A stretch of 5,428 nt of DNA, from positions 1-5,428 of the forward strand of contig CALPMD020000108.1 of the NCBI GenBank assembly GCA_943324575.2. The letters run 5' to 3'. This DNA comes from Akkermansia muciniphila. GTDB lineage: Bacteria > Verrucomicrobiota > Verrucomicrobiia > Verrucomicrobiales > Akkermansiaceae. Shown here one piece after another: positions 1-5,428 of this stretch. A program made the position numbers and the translations under genes. A model generated the notes under the pieces. The model was not told the DNA's origin. It did not search any database and was given only the letters and a program-made list of their open reading frames with translations. Every line of letters starts with the position of its first letter. Positions within the stretch are counted from its first letter, which is position 1.

Positions 1-1737
1 AAAGATGACGGTCTGTCCCTCGTCCTGCCACCCGGTGGCGCGTGGCACGATGGCTTCGAGTCCTTGAACGCCGTGCTGTTGGAGAAATTGGAGTTTGCCA
101 ACGATCACCGAGCGCTCGCCGAGTTTGCCAATCACGCCACCGCCAGAGATGGAGTCGAAATCAGTGACGGCTTGCGGAGTGATGCCGCGCTCCTTGGCAC
201 CACGAACCAAGGCGGCAGCTAAGGGGTGCTCGCTGTTTTGCTCGATCGAGGCGACAGCGAGCAGCAGTTCCTCTTCATGGGTGCCATTTACAGCTAGAAG
301 TTCGGTGAGGCGCGGTTTGCCTTCCGTGAGCGTTCCGGTTTTATCGACGACGAGGGTGGTGACTTTTTCCATCACCTCGATCGCCTCCGCGTTGCGAATG
401 AGAATTCCCGCCTGAGCACCGCGGCCGATGCCGACCATCACCGACATCGGCGTGGCGAGTCCGAGGGCGCAGGGGCAGGCGATGATCAGAACGGCCACCG
501 CATTGACGATGGCAAACGCGTAGCGTGGCTCGGGCCCTAACCATGCCCATAACAGAAACGTGAGCACCGAAATCGCTATCACAGTGGGCACAAAATAAGC
601 GGCGATCCGATCGGCAAGCGCCTGGATCGGTGCTCGACTGCGTTGCGCCTCGGCAACCATTCCAACGATTCGCGCCAACATCGTATCGCTGCCGACACGC
701 TCCGCCGTCATGATGAAGCTGCCGCTCGTGTTGAGTGTTCCGCCTGTTACCGCATCGCCCAGACTTTTGGCGACGGGGATCGGCTCACCCGTGATCATCG
801 ATTCGTCCACCGCGCTTTGGCCATCGACAATACTGCCATCGACTGGGATTTTTTCGCCGGGGCGGACACGCAAGCGGGCTCCGACTGAGACCGCCTCGAG
901 TGGTACATCGCGTTCCACGCCATTTTCGACGAGGCGGGCAGTTTTGGGCGTTAGATCGAGCAGCGCGCGGATGGCGCTGCCGGTTTTGCCGCGGGCCCGT
1001 AGTTCGAGCATCTGACCTAACAATACCAGCACCACAATCACCGCCGCCGCTTCAAAATAGATCCCGACTTTGCCGTGCATGGCGAGAGAACTGGGAAATG
1101 CGCCTGGTGCTAGCATCACCGCCGCGCTGTAGCCATAAGCGGTCGCGACACCCGTGGCGATGAGCGTGAACATATTCAAATTCCGCGAGACGAGCGAGCG
1201 CCAGCCGCGTTTGAAAAACGGCCAACCCGCCCACAACACCACCGGGGTCGAGAGTGCAAATTGAAGCCACCGCGACGCATCGCCGTCGTGGCCGAGAGAG
1301 GGGATGACATGTGCCATAGCCAACAGAAAAACCGGCAGGGTCAGTGCCGCACCGATCCAGAAGCGGCGGGTCATATCAACCAGTTCGGGATTCTTCTCCT
1401 CCGCCGCGGACGCGGTGATCGGCTCGAGAGCCATGCCGCACTTCGGACACGCGCCGGGTCCGTCTTGCCGGACTTCTGGGTGCATCGGGCAGGTGTAAAT
1501 GATCTTGCTGGCAGGCGCGACCCACAGTGGATTCCGCTCCAAGGCCATGCCGCACTTGCTGCATTCGTCGGGCTGGTCGGACTCCATGCCGGGGCACATC
1601 GGGCAAAAATACTTCGCGTCGGCCGTCGGTTTGACGGGTGGATGCGTGCCGCCGCAGCACGTGGGGTTGGACTTCGGCAGGGCGGGCAGGCGCGTCGCCT
1701 CGTTTCCCGTCATTCCACAAATCGGATCTTTGGCCAT
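1..1737 (-). CDS. copA: Copper-translocating P-type (P1B) ATPase, N-terminal 579 residues, cut by left edge
   Basis: This is an inner-membrane ATP-driven exporter, most likely of Cu(I). The frame is open from the ATG at 1737 to base 1; the stop lies outside the window. Residues 1-9 (MAKDPICGM) resemble the start of a YHS-type metal site and are followed by a CC pair (27-28). Two heavy-metal-binding repeats follow: residues 43-68 (YFCPMCPGM...CSKCGMALE) and 81-106 (YTCPMHPEV...[10 protein letters not shown]). Membrane helices lie near 127-146, 157-175, 189-209, 223-243, 379-401 and 408-430. The actuator TGEP motif is at 316-319, the metal-site CPC at 421-423 within [10 protein letters not shown], the phosphorylated Asp at 465 in DKTGT, and the nucleotide-domain His-Pro (SEHPL) at His504. 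The CPCALG context favours Cu(I) over Zn/Cd, but the deciding C-terminal helices are missing. There is no classical GMTCxxC HMA domain. No strong Shine-Dalgarno precedes the start (only AGAAAG about 9 bases upstream). No frameshift was found. Confidence 0.95.
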   Translation of the reverse strand, partial: MAKDPICGMTGNEATRLPALPKSNPTCCGGTHPPVKPTADAKYFCPMCPGMESDQPDECSKCGMALERNPLWVAPASKIIYTCPMHPEVRQDGPGACPKCGMALEPITASAAEEKNPELVDMTRRFWIGAALTLPVFLLAMAHVIPSLGHDGDASRWLQFALSTPVVLWAGWPFFKRGWRSLVSRNLNMFTLIATGVATAYGYSAAVMLAPGAFPSSLAMHGKVGIYFEAAAVIVVLVLLGQMLELRARGKTGSAIRALLDLTPKTARLVENGVERDVPLEAVSVGARLRVRPGEKIPVDGSIVDGQSAVDESMITGEPIPVAKSLGDAVTGGTLNTSGSFIMTAERVGSDTMLARIVGMVAEAQRSRAPIQALADRIAAYFVPTVIAISVLTFLLWAWLGPEPRYAFAIVNAVAVLIIACPCALGLATPMSVMVGIGRGAQAGILIRNAEAIEVMEKVTTLVVDKTGTLTEGKPRLTELLAVNGTHEEELLLAVASIEQNSEHPLAAALVRGAKERGITPQAVTDFDSISGGGVIGKLGERSVIVGKLQFLQQHGVQGLEAIVPRATGWQDEGQTVIF

Positions 1738-1804
1738 GGCGGTTGTCTTTCTGAAATTGTCGTTAGAAGACTATGAAGTTTTTCCTGCTGTGACGAAATA
1801 AAAT

Positions 1805-1819
1805 TCACCTTCACGGTGA
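1805..1819. promoter_or_regulatory. Short inverted repeat upstream of the copper ATPase (possible operator)
   Basis: TCACC and GGTGA form perfect 5-bp arms around a 5-base spacer, about 70 bases upstream of the ATPase start. Read on the minus strand, the same site also contains a GTGAA/GGTGAA direct repeat. The position would suit a metal-responsive regulator. It does not match a CueR, CsoR or CopY operator that I can recognise, and arms this short arise by chance, so regulatory function is only inferred. Confidence 0.2.
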
Positions 1820-1980
1820 TTGAGTCTGCCAGGCGATGCAAAGTCGCTCTTTTTTAGAATGCGTGGGGCTTTTCGGGGAGGGGGAGGCTGATAGTCGGGA
1901 ATCTCTGAGGATAATGCGGACGCAAGCGCAGGACTTGTGCGTTGGATGGTGACACACGTGCGGTGTGGGAATTTGGAAGC

Positions 1981-2001
1981 CATAGGTCTCATAGGTCCCA
2001 T
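1981..2001. repeat. 9-bp tandem direct repeat, about 2.3 copies
   Basis: CATAGGTCT (1981-1989) is followed directly by CATAGGTCC (1990-1998) and then CAT. On the minus strand this reads as a repeated ATGGGACCT/ATGAGACCT unit. It lies in non-coding DNA just downstream, in minus-strand terms, of the possible gene remnant ending at 2008. It could be a small dispersed or slippage-derived repeat; whether it recurs elsewhere in the genome cannot be seen here. Confidence 0.5.
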
Positions 2002-2007
2002 CAGATT

Positions 2008-2100
2008 CTACACCAACTCGGCGGCGAAGTAGGCGGCGCGCTGGCGGGCGTCTAGGGGCTGTAAGCCACCTGCTTTCCGCTGGCCGCACCGACACGCAGT
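2008..2100 (-). pseudogene. Possible remnant of a gene's C-terminal end
   Basis: On the minus strand, bases about 2095 down to 2008 read as a protein-like ending (GLQPLDARQRAAYFAAELV then TAG), with an amphipathic Ala/Arg-rich helix and GC-rich codons unlike the AT-richer DNA upstream of it. The frame stays open upstream to an ATG at 2238, but that part looks like random translation, so no complete gene is supported. I cannot name the parent family. It may instead be chance reading of a GC-rich patch. Confidence 0.2.
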
Positions 2101-2280
2101 TACCAATGAAAAGCCGTGAATTGACAAAAATCCTGTTTCCTGAGAAAGAAGAGGTCTCTCATGTATTCCAGCCACGTGAATCCGCGAGGACTGACCCCAT
2201 CGATGTGGTTCAAAAATTGGGCCCAGCCAGCACCTCAAAAGCTTTCGAGGCAGGCGCAGGCCAATTGTTGCGCCACATTA

Positions 2281-2296
2281 GGCTCTCCTGAGAGCC
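2281..2296. other. Hairpin-forming perfect inverted repeat
   Basis: GGCTCTC and GAGAGCC pair as a 7-bp stem around two bases (in practice six pairs with a CCTG loop). On the plus strand no T-run follows, and on the minus strand the T-runs come before it rather than after, so it is not a normal intrinsic terminator. It sits just upstream of the A-tracts of the putative operon promoter and could be a protein-binding palindrome. Confidence 0.4.
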
Positions 2297-2309
2297 GATT
2301 GGCATTGTC

Positions 2310-2356
2310 AAAAAAATACCAAAAAAATCCGCTCACATACAAGACATGTTAATAAT
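2310..2356 (+). promoter_or_regulatory. Putative operon promoter with phased A-tracts
   Basis: Two A7 tracts, at 2310-2316 and 2321-2327, start 11 bases apart, which is one helical turn, as in bent DNA or an UP element. An AATAAT hexamer at 2351-2356 matches the bacterial -10 consensus at five of six positions, with a TG just upstream. If it is the -10, transcription would begin near 2363 and the A-tracts would lie at about -40 to -55, where an UP element belongs. No good -35 box is present at the matching spacing (about 2328-2333). This would leave a leader of about 65 bases before the ATG at 2429. Confidence 0.35.
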
Positions 2357-2377
2357 CCATGATAGTGTGACATGAGT

Positions 2378-2403
2378 CTTTCGTCTCCAGCTTTCGTCTC
2401 CAG
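2378..2403. repeat. Perfect 13-bp tandem duplication
   Basis: CTTTCGTCTCCAG occurs twice head to tail, at 2378-2390 and 2391-2403. It lies between an upstream in-frame ATG (2372) and the ATG at 2429. Because 13 is not a multiple of three, the duplication changes the frame between the two ATGs, which argues that this stretch is leader rather than coding sequence. Confidence 0.85.
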
Positions 2404-2428
2404 TCAACCCCAAACAAACCACATCGCA

Positions 2429-2965
2429 ATGATCAGTGACCACGCAGACCCGTCCCACAGCAAAACAGACTTAGGCCCCGTTTTTGGAGTGCTAGTTCTA
2501 CGCCTTTGGCTTGGAGCTAGGGCGGTTTTGACCGGGGTCGAGAAATACGCTGGCACTTCCACCTCCAACTCACCTGTGACCATTGACGGTTCGGTGAACT
2601 CCTATGGACTGACCGATGCGGTGAGCACGAAGGTATACTCGATTGCCAACTACCATGGAGTTCCTAAACCTCTTTACGAAAAGTTCCTCGCCGAACCTCT
2701 GCTGCCCAATTTTTCACTCAAAATCTACGATCAAATCCTCGGCCCAGCCTTGATCGCGCTGGGGATCGCCCTGCTGATTGGTTTCGCAACTCGTTTTACA
2801 CTTTTGGCGATGGGTATCCTTTACACCAGTCTAACGGTTGGGCTAATCCTCACCAACGAGAATGCCGGCGTGTCCTGGCTCGCGATCCATATCGCGCTGG
2901 TTGCCCTGATGCTTTTCCAAGCGAAACACAGCCGATTCGAACTCACATCAAAATGGAAAATCTGA
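2429..2965 (+). CDS. DoxX-like integral membrane protein
   Basis: This 178-residue inner-membrane protein resembles the DoxX / TQO small-subunit DoxD group. Family members are small four-helix proteins, some of which pass electrons from a substrate to quinone; the exact role of this one is unknown. The first hydrophobic segment is at about 17-36 and carries the family-like pattern LRLWLGARAVLTGVEKYAG. A long polar loop follows (43-100), then helices near 103-121, 123-142 and 149-164, and a charged tail. The 43-100 loop is longer than in compact DoxX proteins and probably faces the periplasm. I prefer the ATG at 2429. The frame can extend to an ATG at 2372, adding 19 polar residues, but that part contains a 13-bp duplication and looks like leader. 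Neither start has a Shine-Dalgarno. The 3' end overlaps the next gene by 13 bp, so the two are probably translationally coupled. Confidence 0.8.
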   Translation: MISDHADPSHSKTDLGPVFGVLVLRLWLGARAVLTGVEKYAGTSTSNSPVTIDGSVNSYGLTDAVSTKVYSIANYHGVPKPLYEKFLAEPLLPNFSLKIYDQILGPALIALGIALLIGFATRFTLLAMGILYTSLTVGLILTNENAGVSWLAIHIALVALMLFQAKHSRFELTSKWKI

Positions 2966-4350
2966 CTCAAAACTTGGACGCCGGTCTGACACGGCGTGAA
3001 TTTCTCCTTAAGGGAACGCTCGCCGGTGCGGGCCTCGTTTTTGGCGCCCCGGCGATCCTGAAGGCTGCCGGCGGCCCGGAAGCTCCGTCGAATGTGATCA
3101 ATGTGGGTTTCATCGGCTGCGGCAAACAGCAGGAGGTGCTGTTCAATGCGATGGTGAACATCCCAGGCCTGCGTTACACGGCCGTCTGCGACATCATGAA
3201 GGACCGCGTCGGCGGGGCCTTTGGGCGCATCAAGGCGCGATTTGGAAACTCCCCAGGCCGATACATCGACGCTGAGGAAATGCTCGAAAAGGAAAAAGAT
3301 TTGGATGCCGTGGTCGTGTCCACGCCAGATTTTTGGCACGCGCCCCACACCGTCATGGCCCTGAAGGCGGGCAAGCACGTGTATTGCGAAAAAATGATGT
3401 CCAACACGATTGAAGGCGCGCGCTCAATGGTGAAGGCAATGGATGAGACGGGCAAGCTCTGCCAGATCGGCCATCAGCGCCGGAGCAATCCCCGATACAT
3501 TTACACGCTCCAGGAACTCATCCGAAACCACAAGATTTGCGGACGCATCGTGAATGCCAACGCCCAGTGGAACCGGGCCGTGAGCTCCTCGCGCGACATT
3601 AGCGCCCCATCGCGCATCCTTCCGAATGCCCAGACCCTCTTGAAATACGGTTTTGGCCGCGAGGCCCAGGAACTTCCGATCGAGGAGCTTCAGCGGCGCT
3701 TCCTGAACTGGCGCCTCTACAAAGACCTATCCGGCGGCCCGATCTCGGATCTCGGCGCGCATCAGATCGACATTTTCAACTGGTTCTTCGGCGGCCCGCC
3801 GAAATCCGTCATGGCCTCGGGCGGATGCGACTACTTCAAGGATCGCGAGCATTTCGACAACGTCATGTGCATTTTTGACTACGATACCCCCGAGGGCGGC
3901 GCGCGGGCCTTCTACCAGGTTCTTACGACCACCAGCGCTGGCGGCGGTTACTCGGAGGCGTTCATGGGCACGGAGGGAACGATCGAAATCTCCGAGCGGG
4001 CGGCCTACACGAAAATCTACCGTGAGAGCGGGTCGGCTCCCAGCTGGGAACCTCTCGTGCAAAAGGGTTGGCTAAAAAAGGCCACAGCTCCGGCCCGCCC
4101 CAGCGAATCATCGGATGCAATTGCCTCCTACGCCTCGGCGCCCCCGGAGGGCTTCGAACTGCCCGGGGGAATGAATGAGCCGCCCCACCAGCCCCATTTG
4201 GCCAATTTCTTCGCGGCGATCCGCGGAGACGCCAAGCTCAATTGCGACGCCCGCGAAGCCCTCGAGTCCGAGGCTCCGATTTACTGGGTGAATCCCGCCG
4301 CTGAGCGCAAAGAAACCATTATTTTCACCCCAGAACACCTCCACACATGA
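2953..4350 (+). CDS. Tat-exported Gfo/Idh/MocA family oxidoreductase
   Basis: This 465-residue NAD(P)-dependent sugar or sugar-derivative dehydrogenase is likely exported folded, with its cofactor, to the periplasm. The N-terminus has a twin-arginine motif (TRREFLLKG, residues 13-21), a hydrophobic stretch (22-36) and Ala-rich residues before the mature part. The Rossmann start is VGFIGCGKQ (51-59); the third Gly of GxGxxG is replaced by Gln60. VVVSTPDFWHAPH lies at 120-132, and CEKM at 145-148 stands in the usual EKP position. SDLGAHQID (265-273) holds the family's active-site Asp/His pair (Asp266, His270). FMGTEGTIEISE and a C-terminal HLANFFAAIRG segment are typical of long secreted members in Verrucomicrobiota and Planctomycetota. 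Length is normal. The start lies inside the end of the DoxX-like gene, and its TGA overlaps the next ATG (ATGA). No Shine-Dalgarno is visible. The substrate cannot be read from sequence; with the DUF1080 gene downstream, glycoside C3 oxidation/reduction is the best guess. Confidence 0.93.
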   Translation: MENLTQNLDAGLTRREFLLKGTLAGAGLVFGAPAILKAAGGPEAPSNVINVGFIGCGKQQEVLFNAMVNIPGLRYTAVCDIMKDRVGGAFGRIKARFGNSPGRYIDAEEMLEKEKDLDAVVVSTPDFWHAPHTVMALKAGKHVYCEKMMSNTIEGARSMVKAMDETGKLCQIGHQRRSNPRYIYTLQELIRNHKICGRIVNANAQWNRAVSSSRDISAPSRILPNAQTLLKYGFGREAQELPIEELQRRFLNWRLYKDLSGGPISDLGAHQIDIFNWFFGGPPKSVMASGGCDYFKDREHFDNVMCIFDYDTPEGGARAFYQVLTTTSAGGGYSEAFMGTEGTIEISERAAYTKIYRESGSAPSWEPLVQKGWLKKATAPARPSESSDAIASYASAPPEGFELPGGMNEPPHQPHLANFFAAIRGDAKLNCDAREALESEAPIYWVNPAAERKETIIFTPEHLHT

Positions 4351-5006
4351 AAAAAACCACACTACTTCTGCTGACCGCCACCCTCATCGCCGGATCCACT
4401 CTCCGCGCAGCCGAAACGATCCCGCTCACTACATCGATTCCCGCCGAAAAAATCGAGGGTACGCCGATCGAGGTCAAGGTTCCGAATTTGAAACCCGCCG
4501 CTGCGAAAGTTTCCGAACTCCAGGTTCCGGAGGGGACCGTCCTGCTTTCTAAAGGTAAACCAGTGACCTCGAGCGACGAATTTCCGATCATCGGCGAGTT
4601 GTCCTATGTGACCGATGGTGAGAAGGATGCCGGCGAGGGCTATTTCCTCGAACTCTCCAATGGACTCCAGTGGGTGCAGATCGACCTTGAGCAGCAAGCC
4701 GACATTCAGGCCATTTGGCTCTGGCATTTCCACTCCCAGCGCCGCGCTTACCACGATGTAATCGTGCAAATCTCCGATGATCCTAAATTTAGCTCCGGCG
4801 TCACGACCGTCTTTAATAACGATTTTGACGACTCCGCCAAGCTCGGCAAGGGTTCCGACGCACCCTACATTGAGTCGCAATACGGACTCCTCATCCCCGT
4901 CAAGGCATTGAAGGGACGCTATGTCCGCCTTTACAGCCAAGGCAACACCTCGAACGACATGAACCATTTTATCGAGGTCGAGGTGTTCGGAACGCCGGCG
5001 AAGTAG
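4347..5006 (+). CDS. Secreted discoidin-like (F5/8 type C, galactose-binding fold) protein
   Basis: This 219-residue exported protein probably binds carbohydrate or another protein; no catalytic motif is evident. It has a Sec signal peptide: Lys2-Lys3, a Leu-rich core (6-16) and likely cleavage after Ala22. A Pro/Lys-rich linker runs to about 62. A single beta-sandwich domain follows (65-216) with discoidin-like landmarks: SKGKPVTSS (68-76), the TDG segment at 89-91, WVQIDLEQQADIQAIWLWHF (109-128), VIVQISDDPKF (138-148), VFNNDFDDSAKLGKG (155-169), RYVRLYSQGN (191-200) and HFIEVEVFG (207-215). The VFNND...RYVRLYS...NHFIEVEVFG pattern resembles a discoidin subgroup I associate with these phyla. 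Its ATG overlaps the stop of the oxidoreductase gene, so translation is probably coupled. The next gene starts 10 bases after its TAG. Confidence 0.85.
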   Translation: MKKTTLLLLTATLIAGSTLRAAETIPLTTSIPAEKIEGTPIEVKVPNLKPAAAKVSELQVPEGTVLLSKGKPVTSSDEFPIIGELSYVTDGEKDAGEGYFLELSNGLQWVQIDLEQQADIQAIWLWHFHSQRRAYHDVIVQISDDPKFSSGVTTVFNNDFDDSAKLGKGSDAPYIESQYGLLIPVKALKGRYVRLYSQGNTSNDMNHFIEVEVFGTPAK

Positions 5007-5016
5007 ACTCCTTTGT

Positions 5017-5428
5017 ATGCAACTCCCTTCCATACTCGCCACCGCGTGGACCGCCATAATCGTTCTTGCGGCCGCCGGAAGCGCCATCGCCTCGGATTAC
5101 TCGGTGTTCAACCAGCACCCTGATACCACACGCACAGCGGATGGAGCCTGGAATGTGCATGACATGTCCCGCCCTTGGCCACCCTCGGTCACGCCAAAGC
5201 CATGGGCGGAACTCGAGCAGGGAACGAAGCCTCCCCCTGGCGCACGAATCCTCTTTGACTGCACAAATCTCGATGCCTGGAACGTTCCCCAGCCTTGGAT
5301 CCTCGAGCAAGGCGTCCTGCAAGTGCGCCCGGTCGATACCTCGCTCAACTCCAAGGAGTCATTCGGCTCGTGCCACCTCCACTTGGAGTGGAGAACTCCG
5401 CCGGAAAGCGCCAAAAAATCGGGCCAGA
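5017..5428 (+). CDS. Secreted DUF1080 / 3-keto-disaccharide hydrolase-like protein, N-terminal part, cut by right edge
   Basis: The first 137 residues of an exported protein with the DUF1080 fold (PF06439, concanavalin-like) are present. Some members cleave 3-keto-glycosides, and many Planctomycetota/Verrucomicrobiota copies are unassigned. The signal peptide spans residues 1-25, with a hydrophobic core (10-20) and an AIA cleavage site before Ser26. A Pro/Trp-rich linker (50-75) precedes the DUF1080 start ARILFDCTNLDAW (76-88), where the usual FDG is FDC. W94, ILEQGVLQV (95-103), SKESFG (112-117) and CHLHLEWRTP (119-128) fit the family's first strands. The window ends at SGQ (135-137), just where the family's typical G(Q)GxGNSG segment would begin. 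It follows the discoidin-like gene by 10 bases with no Shine-Dalgarno, and so belongs to the same operon. Confidence 0.88.
   Translation, partial: MQLPSILATAWTAIIVLAAAGSAIASDYSVFNQHPDTTRTADGAWNVHDMSRPWPPSVTPKPWAELEQGTKPPPGARILFDCTNLDAWNVPQPWILEQGVLQVRPVDTSLNSKESFGSCHLHLEWRTPPESAKKSGQ

Larger units (their letters stand above)
1738..2428. other. Intergenic region between divergent genes, without a convincing intact gene
   Basis: About 690 bases separate the ATPase start from the chosen start of the DoxX-like gene, and both genes read outward from it. Open frames of 60-95 codons exist on both strands, but they overlap one another, lack ribosome sites and show no recognisable domain. What can be pointed to are two 5-5-5 inverted repeats (1805-1819 and 1953-1967), a 9-bp tandem repeat (1981-2001), a GC-rich patch with a gene-end-like reading on the minus strand (about 2008-2100), a 7-bp-stem hairpin (2281-2296), phased A-tracts with a possible promoter (2310-2356) and a 13-bp duplication (2378-2403). 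The patchy base composition, GC-rich around 2020-2100 and AT-rich around 2300-2370, suggests pieces of different origin. Confidence 0.6.

Noticed and set aside
1771..2095. Overlapping minus-strand open frames of 76 and 94 codons upstream of the ATPase
   Set aside because: Their translations are Pro/Arg/Ser-rich without domain features, and one begins inside a 9-bp tandem repeat; probably non-coding.
2121..2149. TTGACA at 2121-2126 as a perfect -35 box
   Set aside because: The bases at 16-18 spacing (around 2144-2149, GAAAGA) do not resemble a -10 hexamer and no gene follows closely.
2281..2330. Intrinsic terminator formed by the hairpin and neighbouring homopolymer runs
   Set aside because: The runs are A on the strand where they follow the hairpin; on the other strand the T-runs precede the stem, so neither direction gives a stem followed by T-run.
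2106..2352. Two overlapping plus-strand open frames of 61 and 63 codons
   Set aside because: They overlap in different frames, have no domain or membrane pattern, and lack ribosome sites, so neither is supported as a gene.
2821..3378. 185-codon open frame on the minus strand
   Set aside because: It is antisense to the DoxX-like gene end and the well-supported oxidoreductase N-terminus, and is best explained as a codon-bias shadow.
4362..5087. 241-codon open frame on the minus strand
   Set aside because: It lies opposite the discoidin-like gene and the start of the DUF1080 gene, which have clear signal peptides and domain motifs; the minus-strand translation shows no recognisable domain.

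Overview
The window most resembles Verrucomicrobiota, possibly Planctomycetota. The reasons are a moderately GC-rich genome, a Tat-exported Gfo/Idh/MocA oxidoreductase, a DUF1080 protein, a small discoidin-like secreted protein typical of these phyla, and starts without clear Shine-Dalgarno sequences. This placement is inferred from family content; there is no rRNA or marker gene here.

Layout. Bases 1-1737 (minus strand) hold the first 579 residues of a copper-type P1B ATPase that runs off the left edge. A gene-poor stretch of about 690 bases (1738-2428) separates it from a divergently oriented plus-strand cluster. That stretch carries short inverted and direct repeats, a possible remnant of a gene end, two phased A-tracts with a plausible promoter, and a perfect 13-bp tandem duplication. 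The plus-strand cluster then runs to the right edge: a DoxX-like membrane protein (2429-2965), a Tat-signal Gfo/Idh/MocA oxidoreductase (2953-4350), a secreted discoidin-like protein (4347-5006) and the start of a secreted DUF1080 / 3-keto-disaccharide-hydrolase-like protein (5017 to edge). The genes overlap by 13 bp, overlap by 4 bp, and are then spaced by 10 bp, so they are almost certainly one operon.

How they may work together. An exported NAD(P)-type sugar oxidoreductase next to a DUF1080 protein matches the known logic of oxidative glycoside cleavage: C3 oxidation of a glycoside to a 3-keto sugar, then cleavage of the 3-keto-glycoside by the DUF1080 enzyme. The discoidin-like protein could bind the glycan or hold the proteins together. 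The DoxX-like membrane protein is the unusual partner and could link the exported oxidoreductase to the quinone pool. The copper ATPase looks functionally unrelated. No RNA gene, CRISPR array, insertion sequence or complete mobile element was seen.
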